Shown piece after piece: positions 1 to 7,853 of a stretch of DNA of 13,550 nt. The stretch spans positions 1 through 13,550 of the forward strand of contig NZ_JACRYT010000032.1 in assembly GCF_014333425.1 (NCBI RefSeq), in the 5' to 3' direction. This DNA comes from Zhenpiania hominis. Lineage in GTDB: Bacteria > Bacillota > Clostridia > Peptostreptococcales > Anaerovoracaceae. A program made the translations under genes and the position numbers. Each line of letters starts with the position of its first letter. Position 1 is the first letter of the stretch. The notes under the pieces are model-generated. The model had not been told where the DNA came from. It searched no databases and saw nothing but the letters and a program-made list of their open reading frames with translations.

Positions 1-176
1 TCTTCTGAAATATTTACAACGGAATATTGCTCACCGCTTTCATCCACGATCTGCATCTTCCCCGCAAGCCCGTCAATTCTTTCCGGAAAGTTCATTGCAG
101 GAATCTGTCCTTCGCTTCCTTCCTTTGCTCGTAAGGAATCCGCAATATCGGTAAAAAGCGTAGTTAGTTGACTCAT
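1..176 (-). CDS. Phage tail-associated protein, N-terminal part (runs off window)
   Basis: This open frame runs from an ATG at 176 to the left edge of the window, giving about 58 residues without a stop. The start is supported by AAGGAGGTGAG a few bases upstream, and it lies 12 nt after the stop of the fibre-like gene. The N-terminus reads MSQLTTLFTDIADSLRAKEG, followed by a segment with IPAMNFPERIDGL. From memory, this IADSIR-AK-G...IPA-FP-RI pattern recurs at the N-termini of tail or minor structural proteins of clostridial prophages. Its position after the fibre gene fits a distal tail or receptor-binding part. The remainder of the gene is outside the window, so its length and function cannot be judged. 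Confidence 0.75.
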   Translation of the reverse strand, partial: MSQLTTLFTDIADSLRAKEGSEGQIPAMNFPERIDGLAGKMQIVDESGEQYSVVNISE

Positions 177-188
177 AATCTCACCTCC

Positions 189-935
189 TTAATAGGACGC
201 ATTCAGCGCCGCTGTGATATTTGTATTGATTGCGTCTGTGATTTTTTGATCGGTTTCAGTTTTTGTATAAACCTCTGTCTTTGCATACGTCTCCGTTTTT
301 GTGTAAACATCCACTTTTTTTGGATAGGCTGCATCGGTTTCCGTCTTCGTATAGACGTCAGCCTTTTTTGCATACGGTTCCAGCTGAGCCGATATATCAA
401 TGCTGTCAAATTCCTCCCGCAGATCTTCCAGATCGGATTTTTTTGCATAACGCTGATCGGCCTGCTCCACTGTCAGCTTCCCCGCCTCATTTAGCACCAC
501 CTCAACCTTATCCGCATTGGCTACGTTCACGGCAAGATTAAAGTCAATCGAAAAGCCCGGAGCATCCCCCTCAGATGGAACCGGCTCACCGGTGTCCCGC
601 GTAAGCTGTGCGACCAGGTATAGGATTTCCCCCACATCCGGGTCCTGCGCGTATACGCCCACTTGAAAGAGTTCATAGCCCGTTTCCAGCCCAGCATTGC
701 TCAAGAACACCGGAATCGTTAGAGTGGTGTTTTCCGATCCGGAAACTGGATGAATCAAGTCTTTCAGTTCCAACGTTTGCACTGGCTCGCTGACACTCGT
801 TAAAGCTGCAAGCTGCGCCTGCTCCACCTTCCCCGCGCCGGACATGGCCTTTGTCAGCTTCAGCGTCAACTCGCTGTTTGGCAGCTTCTGATCCAGCGCA
901 AGGCCGGCGGTTGTTTTAATCATGTAAAAATCCAA
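189..935 (-). CDS. Tail fibre-like protein with C-terminal YTKTETD repeats
   Basis: The protein has 248 aa. The start is TTG at 935: AAGGAGG sits 7 nt upstream, whereas the next ATG (923) is 19 nt from it and poorly placed. The gene begins 2 nt after the XkdU-like stop. Residues 8-110 form a compact domain containing LTIPVFLSNAGLETGYELF and GVYAQDPDVGEILYLVAQ, a type seen at the base of many clostridial phage fibres. Residues 155-228 are low in complexity, with YAKKSDL, YAKKADVYTKTETD and further YTKTET units. This spacer sequence is common in trimeric tail fibres. The protein ends after a short helix-like tail and carries no obvious receptor-binding tip, so the tip may be on the next gene product. 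The baseplate-to-fibre role is inferred from domain type and position. Confidence 0.8.
   Translation of the reverse strand: MDFYMIKTTAGLALDQKLPNSELTLKLTKAMSGAGKVEQAQLAALTSVSEPVQTLELKDLIHPVSGSENTTLTIPVFLSNAGLETGYELFQVGVYAQDPDVGEILYLVAQLTRDTGEPVPSEGDAPGFSIDFNLAVNVANADKVEVVLNEAGKLTVEQADQRYAKKSDLEDLREEFDSIDISAQLEPYAKKADVYTKTETDAAYPKKVDVYTKTETYAKTEVYTKTETDQKITDAINTNITAALNASY
256..372 (-). repeat. Coding repeat region (YTKTETD units in fibre gene)
   Basis: Within the fibre-like gene, the minus strand encodes YAKKADVYTKTETD, then AYPKKVDVYTKTET, then YAKTEVYTKTETD. The underlying bases repeat imperfectly, as variants of TATACGAAGACGGAAACC. Such short repeats can gain or lose units and usually encode an extended spacer in a trimeric fibre. 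The boundaries are approximate. Confidence 0.6.
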
Positions 936-937
936 AG

Positions 938-1594
938 TTATACCTCCTTAATCGGCTGCTTTATGCGGCTGCACAAAGAGCTGCCGTAATAGGTTGTTTC
1001 TTGCATATCGTAATCTCTTGAAATGACGGACATCGGTATCTGATAATTCCGTTTCATGCTGACGGCTCCGGCGGTGTAGAGCGTATGCTCCGGTTCAAAG
1101 TGATTAAACAAGACTGCAAAATAGACCATATTTGCCGGAACCATCTGTTTGCTGAGCAAATTAACCGACCGAAGCATCGCTAGATTCTCCCCGCCGGTCG
1201 GCTGCGCCGCCCGAATCCGAACACCCAGATAATATTCATTTGCCTTCAGCGTAATCTCTACATTCTCAGCGCCGCAGAGCTCGTAAAGAAGCTCGCGATA
1301 CTGCCGAATGGTATAAGGCAATGAAGTGGTTTCTTTCATCTTGACCGCAAAGCGCCGTTCTTCCAAGGTTGCATTTGGCTCTGGAATCACTCCATACATC
1401 TGCTCCCTGTGTTCGATCCCCGAAAGGGTTGCCGTGTCTACAAACAAATCCGAGAGCAGTGCGTCAATTCTCTCAAGGATTACATCCAGTTCCGTCTGAG
1501 CAAGAGACGTAGTAACCTGATATTCCCGATAATGCTGCAGGAAGTCCGGAAGGTAATCCAGCAGCCGTTTATGTGGTTGTAATTCCTTCAACAT
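938..1594 (-). CDS. xkdU: XkdU-like baseplate protein (DUF2313 family)
   Basis: The product has 218 aa with the start at ATG 1594. This start has GGGAGAG 7 nt upstream and gives MLKELQPHKRLLDYLPDFLQ, matching the YLP-F-opening usual for this family. A longer open frame begins at 1657 but would overlap the baseplate J gene by 89 nt and lacks a better ribosome site. The chosen start still overlaps that gene by 26 nt. A conserved-looking core carries RRFAVKMKETTSLPYTIRQY at about residues 80-99, then GAENVEI and YYLGVRI. XkdU/DUF2313 proteins sit at the baseplate periphery next to the J protein (wedge side, like Mu gp48). The assignment rests on sequence features plus the fixed order J then U then fibre. 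Confidence 0.85.
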   Translation of the reverse strand: MLKELQPHKRLLDYLPDFLQHYREYQVTTSLAQTELDVILERIDALLSDLFVDTATLSGIEHREQMYGVIPEPNATLEERRFAVKMKETTSLPYTIRQYRELLYELCGAENVEITLKANEYYLGVRIRAAQPTGGENLAMLRSVNLLSKQMVPANMVYFAVLFNHFEPEHTLYTAGAVSMKRNYQIPMSVISRDYDMQETTYYGSSLCSRIKQPIKEV

Positions 1595-2735
1595 ATGTAA
1601 ACTCTCCCATAACCGGCACCTGATGTGGTTCCAGTTCGATATTTCGTTCGTTTCCATTCACCGTCAGCACCTGCACATCTAAAATCTGTGGCAGGCTGAG
1701 CAGCTTGTTTTCTATATAGCTTTTCCGTACCACTGAACCGGTTTCGAAATCCGCTTCGCCCCATTCCTGCCGGACCGTCAAAAGATATTCTTCGACCGCC
1801 GCTTTCATTGTCTCCTCAGACGTTTCCTGTGTTGCGCCCCCTGTATAGGCAACTTCGATTTCCAGATTCATCAAAACCGCCTCGGCAGCTACAACCGTTA
1901 CCACATGCCCGATTGGCGCAAGCCCCTTGCCTTCCCCCTGGTTCTGTTCCGGATCAATCAGTGTCTGAAGTTCTTCTACGACCCGTTCGTCCGGCACTGA
2001 AAAAGATTGATTCAAAATCACCAGCTTGACGGTTCCTCCGCCATTCCACACTGGATAGACCTTTACCCCGCCAATCCCCGGCTGGGCCAGCACCTTACTT
2101 TTGTAATCCGCGATATTGCCGCCGAAGGCCTGACTGTCGATACTGTCAAAATACCGCTGCCGGAAGGCTTCCACATCCTCCTCTTCTACAGCCTGTTCCA
2201 GGATTCCGATAATTTCAGACGTTTCCAAATTCGCTGCATCGTCATTCCCATTGGTTTCGTCTAAGATCAGTTGTCCGGACGGGACGTTCCCATCCAGCCC
2301 CGCTGTCTCACATTCCAACTCGTAGAGGCCATCTTCGATTTTTTTCGTAACCACATAGGCAAGCTCCGTGTCCACCAGATAGAACCGGCAGCCCAGTACA
2401 TCGATGCTGCTCGGAAGAAATCGCCCCTTCACGACTGCCCGAGTTGCTTCTTTATAAGAAATCCCCCGTTCAGATGCCCTGCGGATTAAATAATCCAGAC
2501 TGGCGGTATCCGCAAAGCCCTCATCTAAGACCAGTTTCAGTTCCTGGTAAAGCAGAGACAGCTCAATCGCAATGGGAGCCAGTGCATTGTAAATCAGACT
2601 GCCTTCCCGTTTATCAATATCGCTCGGAACATTTTCTAAAATCCGCTCTTCAATGGCCTCAATCGCTTCATCTTCGTCGATTTCATCGTAATCCGTTGCT
2701 GTCTCATCATAGAGAATGTCCAGATCTTCATCCAT
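1569..2735 (-). CDS. xkdT: Baseplate J-like protein (XkdT type)
   Basis: The protein has 388 aa. The start ATG at 2735 follows AAAGGAGGTGAATTTAA, an excellent ribosome site, and overlaps the DUF2634 gene by 8 nt. Residues 41-106 carry the familiar J-family N-terminal segment: KREGSLIYNALAPIAIELSL, then EGFADTASLDYLIRRASERG and ATRAVVKGRF. The middle contains a J-type NGNDDAANLETS stretch and YKSKVLAQPGIGGVKVYPVW. The C-terminal part includes VRKSYIENKLLSLPQILDV. J proteins (P2 gpJ, Mu gp47, T4 gp6 relatives) form the wedges that ring the hub and trigger sheath contraction. The first 33 residues are very acidic (many D/E), an N-terminal tail preceding the recognisable domain. Confidence 0.93.
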   Translation of the reverse strand: MDEDLDILYDETATDYDEIDEDEAIEAIEERILENVPSDIDKREGSLIYNALAPIAIELSLLYQELKLVLDEGFADTASLDYLIRRASERGISYKEATRAVVKGRFLPSSIDVLGCRFYLVDTELAYVVTKKIEDGLYELECETAGLDGNVPSGQLILDETNGNDDAANLETSEIIGILEQAVEEEDVEAFRQRYFDSIDSQAFGGNIADYKSKVLAQPGIGGVKVYPVWNGGGTVKLVILNQSFSVPDERVVEELQTLIDPEQNQGEGKGLAPIGHVVTVVAAEAVLMNLEIEVAYTGGATQETSEETMKAAVEEYLLTVRQEWGEADFETGSVVRKSYIENKLLSLPQILDVQVLTVNGNERNIELEPHQVPVMGEFTYVEGITTT

Positions 2736-3150
2736 TTAAATTCACCTCCTTTTCGATTTCTGTTGTACCAAAAATGGTTTCCACCTCAAAGGTAACAACG
2801 ACGGTTCCGTGCCTGACTTCCTGGAAGCGAAACTGATCCACTGTCAGGATGCGATCATCGGCAAGCAAAGCTTCTTTGATATTGTCCTGCAAATTAACAC
2901 AGGCCAGTTGAATTGGCTGTCCAATTAATTGTTTTAACTCCACACCGTAATCTTCACTGTACATCTCATACTGATACCGTTCTGTATTCAAGATGCAGTA
3001 AATTGTCTGTCTGATTGCTTCCTGTTCATCGATCATTCCAATGATTCGATGATTGCTTTCGTTTAGTCGGAAGGTTTTAGAGGTTTCTTCTTCTGCTTCT
3101 ACCGCCTGCATGTCTGCATCAATCGGTAGCTCCTCATAAACCGGAATCAT
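2728..3150 (-). CDS. xkdS: DUF2634 baseplate protein (XkdS type, gp25-like)
   Basis: The product has 140 aa. The start ATG at 3150 overlaps the previous stop in an ATGA arrangement, with AAGGTGG upstream. The N-terminal 25 residues are acidic. Then come TFRLNESNHRIIGMIDEQEA and AIRQTIYCILNTERYQYEMY, followed by SEDYGVELKQLIGQP, the pattern of the XkdS/DUF2634 family. Members are relatives of the T4 gp25/GPW wedge protein and help nucleate the sheath at the baseplate. The position between DUF2577 and the J protein is the standard place for this family. Role comes from family knowledge; no catalytic residues are expected. Confidence 0.9.
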   Translation of the reverse strand: MIPVYEELPIDADMQAVEAEEETSKTFRLNESNHRIIGMIDEQEAIRQTIYCILNTERYQYEMYSEDYGVELKQLIGQPIQLACVNLQDNIKEALLADDRILTVDQFRFQEVRHGTVVVTFEVETIFGTTEIEKEVNLNG

Positions 3151-3413
3151 GGCTTCACCACCTTATCTAAAATCAGAAAACGCTGTCCGCCCTGCATACG
3201 GAGAACCGCCACTTTATCGCCTTTTTCCAACCCACTTTTTGCAGCTTGTGTAGGGACCAGATAATCTTCATCCACGATCTGCCCATTCTCTGTTTTCATC
3301 TTCAGCGGGCTTAACGAGGTAATCGTTGCAAACAAAGTTTCCTGAGGCCGGGTTGACTTCACCGCCTCAATGGCAACCCGCTTAATCGTATTAATAAAAT
3401 CATACTCATTCAC
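3147..3413 (-). CDS. xkdR: DUF2577 tail/baseplate protein (XkdR type)
   Basis: This small protein has 88 aa when started at GTG 3413, which has GAGGTG 6 nt upstream. Another in-frame GTG at 3422 lies inside that ribosome site and is a worse candidate. The start overlaps the end of the hub gene by 8 nt, implying translational coupling. The sequence has a short N-terminal helix (NEYDFINTIKRVAIEAVKS), then beta-rich segments including LFATITSLSPLKMKTENG and KGDKVAVLRMQGGQRFLILD. That is the usual DUF2577 layout, an OB-like fold. It lies between the hub and DUF2634 genes as in PBSX, so it is probably a spike or baseplate hub accessory. The exact role is not known to me. Confidence 0.85.
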   Translation of the reverse strand: MNEYDFINTIKRVAIEAVKSTRPQETLFATITSLSPLKMKTENGQIVDEDYLVPTQAAKSGLEKGDKVAVLRMQGGQRFLILDKVVKP

Positions 3414-4944
3414 TAAACTCACCTCGTATTCCAGCCAGAGTCAGATCCATTGTGTGTTCATCCAGGGAAAAGGTATGTTTGACCTGCTCCACCACCATAT
3501 AATTGGAGATTTTCTTGTCTCCCAGTTTCAAATTGACAACAACCGACGACCCGCCGCGCACCCGGGTATCTCCAAAGCACCCTTTTAGCGTCAGTTTTCT
3601 TTGTTCAATTCCGTAATACTGGGCCAGCACCTTTGCTTTTTCCTGAATATCCTTTTTCGTCGTCTCATCTGTTTTTTCCACATAGGTCAGGATTCCCCAT
3701 TTTTTCTGCTTGGCAGTACTGTTCCGAACATAAACTTCTCGGACGCCGGTCTGGTCATTATCCTTATACAGCTTGATGCAGGTATAGGTATCTCCATCAA
3801 TCGTGGACTCATAGTCAAAACTCTCCATCGTTTCAACATCCAGATAGAGGTTCAGTTTCATGTTTGCAATGTTCCGCAGCGTCAGCTTGCCGAAATTGTC
3901 ATATAGCACATATAGTTTTTTCTTGTGCGCAACCGTCAGATCTGACGCATTTCCGAGAATGTCAAATAAGGTTCCCTCTTCCATACGCTGTGGAATGACA
4001 TATTTGGTATTCGCAATGGTCCCTGTTTTCAGTTTATATTTTTTCGCAATCATCCTGAGCACCTGCGAATAGGTCTTTTTCTTGTAGGACAGCACGTCTT
4101 TATTCTTCAGATAACGCAGCTGGTCGTAACAGGTCAGTGTTACCAGGTCCGAATCTTTTCGGGAATAGGTAAAGACAAAACCAAAAAAGATATTTTTCCC
4201 GTTCATGCGAAACCGGACCGGACTTCCTTTTTTGATTTTCATGACGTTATCCTGCACCACATTGAAGGTCAGTTTTCCAGGCGTACCTTTCCGGTGCCAC
4301 TCCAGATTAATGTCCCCCTCAATCGACGGCATGAACACCTTGCTTCCATTTTGGATTAGGAGTTCATACCCTTTATTGAGAACCGTACCCTTGTTCAGAA
4401 GACTTCGATTCTGGGAAGCAGCTTTGCCGGTTGTGGACTTGACTTTCACGGTTGTAATGTCTTTTGTTGTTTTTTTTGTGCTCCCAGATCCGGAACTTCC
4501 GGTTGTGGTTCCCCCACTTCCTGAGGAAGATCCAACTTCGCCGGAAAAGTTTGCAAGAGTATCGCCGGAACTGACATAATTCAATGGGTTACGATCTGTA
4601 CCGTTAAATCGCAATTCAAAATGAAGATGCGGTCCGGTTGAGTGACCGGTACTTCCGATTTTCGCGATCTGCTGCCCCGCACTAACCTGATCGCCAACGG
4701 AAACATTAATAGAGCTACAGTGGGCATACCTAGAAGAAACTCCATCCGCATGTATGATATAGACTGCCAATCCATAAGAACCATTCCAACCAGCCTCCTT
4801 CACTCTCCCTGCTCTGGTTGCTACAATTTTGTTACCTGTACTGATTGCAATATCCACGCCCATATGGTGTCCGTAAGAACGCGGAGTACCCCACGGACAT
4901 GAAATTCTCCCTCCAGCCGGAACCGGCCAAATGTAAGCTCCCAT
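3406..4944 (-). CDS. xkdQ: Tail hub protein (XkdQ-like) with N-terminal M23 peptidase
   Basis: The protein has 512 aa. The start ATG at 4944 follows TAGGAGGTGGATA. Residues 1-125 form an M23/LytM-type zinc endopeptidase with all key residues visible: H27-xxx-D31 (HMGVD), H75 (RYAHCSS) and H106-L-H108 (GPHLHFE). This predicts cleavage of peptidoglycan cross-links. Residues 130-162 are a Gly/Ser/Thr-rich linker. Residues about 185-510 resemble XkdQ-type hubs (gp27-like): SPVRFRMNGKNIFFGFVFTY, VTLTCYDQLRYLKN, then a C-terminal beta segment ending HTMDLTLAGIRGEF. The gene follows the LysM gene by 10 nt and overlaps DUF2577. The fusion puts wall-digesting activity on the hub, where the tube tip meets the wall. 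Peptidase activity is inferred from motifs. Confidence 0.92.
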   Translation of the reverse strand: MGAYIWPVPAGGRISCPWGTPRSYGHHMGVDIAISTGNKIVATRAGRVKEAGWNGSYGLAVYIIHADGVSSRYAHCSSINVSVGDQVSAGQQIAKIGSTGHSTGPHLHFELRFNGTDRNPLNYVSSGDTLANFSGEVGSSSGSGGTTTGSSGSGSTKKTTKDITTVKVKSTTGKAASQNRSLLNKGTVLNKGYELLIQNGSKVFMPSIEGDINLEWHRKGTPGKLTFNVVQDNVMKIKKGSPVRFRMNGKNIFFGFVFTYSRKDSDLVTLTCYDQLRYLKNKDVLSYKKKTYSQVLRMIAKKYKLKTGTIANTKYVIPQRMEEGTLFDILGNASDLTVAHKKKLYVLYDNFGKLTLRNIANMKLNLYLDVETMESFDYESTIDGDTYTCIKLYKDNDQTGVREVYVRNSTAKQKKWGILTYVEKTDETTKKDIQEKAKVLAQYYGIEQRKLTLKGCFGDTRVRGGSSVVVNLKLGDKKISNYMVVEQVKHTFSLDEHTMDLTLAGIRGEFSE

Positions 4945-4954
4945 TATCCACCTC

Positions 4955-5662
4955 CTACTTTTTCGGCAACTTCAATTTTGTCCCCGGATAAATCCAATGA
5001 CCGTTGGAACTGCTTTTTCTTCCATGATTCTTTGCTGCTTTTTCAATAACGGATTTGTTTAGTTTGTAGATTTCTTTCCATCGGCTGGCCTTACCCAATT
5101 TCTTTTTAGAGATATTCCATAGACAGTCCCCGCTCTTTACGGTATAAGTACCACCGGTCTTTTTCCCTACGTTGCTTCGCTGTTTCTTTTCATCTGTTGT
5201 CGTATTTCCACCTTTTTTCTTTTTAAACTTTACCTTTTTGGTTCCGTAATCGACATACTGCTTCAGATTGAGCGAAGCTGTAATGTCGATCCCCTCCTCA
5301 GCATCTTCCTTCAGGCTGTAATCCTCCAGGGTGACAGACATGGAAAAGTCATACCCCAGAACACGAGTTGGCAGCTTTCTTAATACGACAAGCCTGAACA
5401 CCTTCCCTTCTGTTTTTAGCTTTTCCAGTTGCGAAATATATACAGAAGGTTTCTGAAAGGTTCCACTTGGATAAATCGCAAAAGGATAGACGATTCCCGG
5501 AAGCAGAAGGTCCATCGTTATATCCGTCAGACCAGGCGTCTTAATTCGGTTGACTTCCCCTTCATTGGCCAGAGTAATCGTTTCATTCTGGCTGTTGATT
5601 TTCGTAGTAATCGAAGAAGGTGCCACAGGGTAAACCACATCATCCAGATAAACCTCATACAT
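4955..5662 (-). CDS. xkdP: LysM-containing baseplate/tail protein (XkdP-like)
   Basis: The protein has 235 aa. The start ATG at 5662 shares its A with the TAA of the tape measure gene (TAATG); GGAGGGGG lies 10-12 nt upstream. Residues 1-138 are a beta-rich domain (MYEVYLDDVVYPVAPSSI; LPGIVYPFAIYPSG; VTLEDYSLKEDAEEG) typical of XkdP-like proteins encoded after the tape measure. Residues 141-170 are a lysine-rich linker. Residues 172-233 form a LysM domain: YTVKSGDCLWNISKKKLG, then IYPGTKLKLP. In this position the LysM fold is probably structural, akin to T4 gp53 or P2 gpX, bridging hub, tube and wedges. Peptidoglycan binding is possible. The context next to the hub supports a baseplate role. 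Confidence 0.9.
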   Translation of the reverse strand: MYEVYLDDVVYPVAPSSITTKINSQNETITLANEGEVNRIKTPGLTDITMDLLLPGIVYPFAIYPSGTFQKPSVYISQLEKLKTEGKVFRLVVLRKLPTRVLGYDFSMSVTLEDYSLKEDAEEGIDITASLNLKQYVDYGTKKVKFKKKKGGNTTTDEKKQRSNVGKKTGGTYTVKSGDCLWNISKKKLGKASRWKEIYKLNKSVIEKAAKNHGRKSSSNGHWIYPGTKLKLPKK

Positions 5663-7761
5663 TATTCATGCACCCCCTCCGCAGAGGATAAAAACGCTTC
5701 CTCCACCTTCTTTGTAAAGGTATTGATGAACCCGTCAATGTCTTTGTCTTTATCATTAATCTGGTTCGTCATGCCAGTCATATCCACCTTGACATGTGTT
5801 GTAGTAATCTTGTTGATCGCCGCCCTCTCTGCAAGCTGCCGTATCAGCTTCAAGTCTTCGGAGCTACTTTGGACAGCATCGTTAATCTTGCTTGTATTTT
5901 TGTCAATGTTTCCTACATTTTTGCCGATACCGCTGCCTGCTGTAGAATTGCCTAAACCTGCTACTTTATTCCCAATGCTATTATCGAATTTTGATCTAAT
6001 CGATTCCGCCGCAGAAGATCCTTTGCTGTACCCCCAGTTGTAAGCTCCTGAATAGGATTTTCTGTCCATATAGTAATCCTGCGGATTAATTTTCTGAACC
6101 TCCTCCTGGTATTTTCCATTTCCGACTGATTCTGCCCACCCATTTACTTTATCAATCCATCCGTTTATGGTAGAGACATAATCGGTATCAAAGATGGCAT
6201 CTAGTGCGCTTGCTAATGCACTTAGCATATTCAGTGCGGTCTCACAAAAGCTTGCAAGCAAATGTGCCGCAGAGCCAAGCGGATCTCTAAGGAAATTCGC
6301 GAAAAAATTGGCAAATCCCGCAAGAAAATTCCATAAAGAAGCAAATAAGGAAATGGCCCCGTTAACAAGTCCTGCAAATAAATTCCAAATAAAGGCTCCC
6401 GCCGTTGCCAACGCCCCAACAATCACTCCAGTTGCGCTGATTGTTTTGTTTTGAACCTTGTTAATGACTGCAATCACAATATAAATCGCTGCGATAACCG
6501 CTATAATCAATAATAAAATCCAAGTAAGCGGACAAGCATATAACGCAGCATTGAATGAAAGCTGGGCTGTTGTCATTCCTACTGTAGCGGCTGTTTCTGC
6601 CGCAGTTGCTGTACCATGTGCCACCGCCTGAACTGCAGCAATCCGTTTTAATGTATTTGAAATACCTTGCTGAACGTTATTTATGATGAGCGCGCCGGTA
6701 TAGATTCCAAGCGCAACCGCAGCCATCCCCACGATCGGCGCAATCAGCGACCAGTTGTCCGCAATAAATCCGCCCACCGAAGCAACTACCTCGAAAATCT
6801 GCACAACAACTCCCGCCACGGTAGATAGTCCCGCAATCATCCCGTCTACCATGCTGGCAAACTGCGGGCTGTTCGCCAGATCTGACAGTCGATTAAACAC
6901 CGGCTGGAAGGCCATCAATGCCTGATTCTTCATACTCTGCGCAATCTGTCCGAACGTCATTGGCATGGATTCAAATTTCTTATTTGTTTCATCTGCCGCC
7001 GCCAGCATTGCATTTTTTACAATCTCTGCCGTGATTTCTCCGTCAGCCGCCATTTCTCGTATCTGGCCAATTGGTTTGTTCAGATAATCCGCTATGGACT
7101 GAATCATGGTTGGTGCATTCTCAAAGATTGAGTTAAGTTCCTCTCCACGTAGCACGCCTGCACCCATTGCCTGGGTTAGCTGCAGCATTGCCGCTGCCTG
7201 CCCTTCCTGCGACGTTCCGGCAATGGTAAACTGCTTATTAACCTGCTCCATAAAAGCAATCAGTTCATCATTACTGCTGAACGCCTCACCTGCCAGAAGT
7301 CCCATCTTACTAACTGCGTCTGCCGTGGCCTGATAGGACCCGCGGGAAGCCTGGGCGGACTGGAAAATCTTCTGTTGCAGTTCTTCCGTACTTTGCAGCC
7401 CATCATTCATCAAATTCAATCTGGCCGTTGTCAAAGTTAGCTCATCGGAAAGCCCCATGACGCTTTTTAAGCCCTGCAGGCCTGCATACGCCCCGACCAG
7501 TCCCACAACCTTTGAAGTTAATCCACTAAATCTGGAACTCTGCTGTTCTACAACCTGATTATTCTCCTGGAGTTGCTGCTGCATCTGCATCAGTCCTGCA
7601 TTGGCTTCCGCTACTTCCTGCCGGATTCCTCCAAAGTTGACATTTGCCGCATTATCCAGGCGTTCAAAGGAACTGATGGTCATATTCATCGCATTGTTGA
7701 TATGCTGCAGGGTTCCGGAAACGGCGTCATTAAGTTGTATCATAGTACTGATTTTTGCCAC
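5662..7761 (-). CDS. xkdO: Tail tape measure protein (XkdO-like)
   Basis: The largest protein here has 699 aa when started at GTG 7761, which has AAGGGGTG 6 nt upstream and yields an AKISTMIQLNDAVSGTLQHI opening typical of the family. An in-frame GTG at 7770 lies within that ribosome site. Residues 45-77 are Gln-rich and probably coiled coil. Residues about 100-260 match the tape-measure N-terminal domain (LRGEELNSIFENAP; KPIGQIREMAADGEITAEIV). Three hydrophobic stretches follow at about 338-360, 412-433 and 446-491, expected for a protein ejected into the host membrane. The C-terminus is hydrophilic. It fills the tail tube and sets its length. By the usual rule of about 0.15 nm per residue, the tail should be near 100 nm (inference). 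Confidence 0.93.
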   Translation of the reverse strand: MAKISTMIQLNDAVSGTLQHINNAMNMTISSFERLDNAANVNFGGIRQEVAEANAGLMQMQQQLQENNQVVEQQSSRFSGLTSKVVGLVGAYAGLQGLKSVMGLSDELTLTTARLNLMNDGLQSTEELQQKIFQSAQASRGSYQATADAVSKMGLLAGEAFSSNDELIAFMEQVNKQFTIAGTSQEGQAAAMLQLTQAMGAGVLRGEELNSIFENAPTMIQSIADYLNKPIGQIREMAADGEITAEIVKNAMLAAADETNKKFESMPMTFGQIAQSMKNQALMAFQPVFNRLSDLANSPQFASMVDGMIAGLSTVAGVVVQIFEVVASVGGFIADNWSLIAPIVGMAAVALGIYTGALIINNVQQGISNTLKRIAAVQAVAHGTATAAETAATVGMTTAQLSFNAALYACPLTWILLLIIAVIAAIYIVIAVINKVQNKTISATGVIVGALATAGAFIWNLFAGLVNGAISLFASLWNFLAGFANFFANFLRDPLGSAAHLLASFCETALNMLSALASALDAIFDTDYVSTINGWIDKVNGWAESVGNGKYQEEVQKINPQDYYMDRKSYSGAYNWGYSKGSSAAESIRSKFDNSIGNKVAGLGNSTAGSGIGKNVGNIDKNTSKINDAVQSSSEDLKLIRQLAERAAINKITTTHVKVDMTGMTNQINDKDKDIDGFINTFTKKVEEAFLSSAEGVHE

Positions 7762-7783
7762 AGTATTCACCCCTTTTTATAAA

Positions 7784-7810
7784 TAAAAAGACAGCCCTTT
7801 CAGACTGTCT
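7784..7810 (-). terminator. Rho-independent terminator before tape measure gene
   Basis: On the minus strand, AGACAGTC (7810-7803) pairs with GGCTGTCT (7796-7789) with one G-U, around a 6-nt loop, and is followed by TTTTATTT. The G-U becomes a C-A mismatch on the other strand, so the signal is oriented for minus-strand transcription. It lies about 25 nt before the tape measure start, so upstream late transcripts would have to read through it. Confidence 0.6.
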
Positions 7811-7818
7811 CAAATTTC

Positions 7819-7847
7819 TTGATTTCTTTGAAAGACGCGCATATAAT
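7819..7847 (+). promoter_or_regulatory. Strong sigma-A-type promoter on plus strand
   Basis: TTGATT (7819-7824) and a perfect TATAAT (7842-7847) are separated by exactly 17 bp. This is the only well-formed promoter seen on the plus strand near the gap, and it faces against the whole gene cluster. Transcription would begin near 7854 and meet a terminator about 80 nt later, predicting a small RNA. Confidence 0.65.
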
Positions 7848-7853
7848 AAAGAC

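Noticed and set aside
1595..1657. Longer N-terminus for the XkdU-like protein
   Set aside because: It would add 21 residues encoded inside the baseplate J gene and skip the well-placed GGGAGAG site before ATG 1594.
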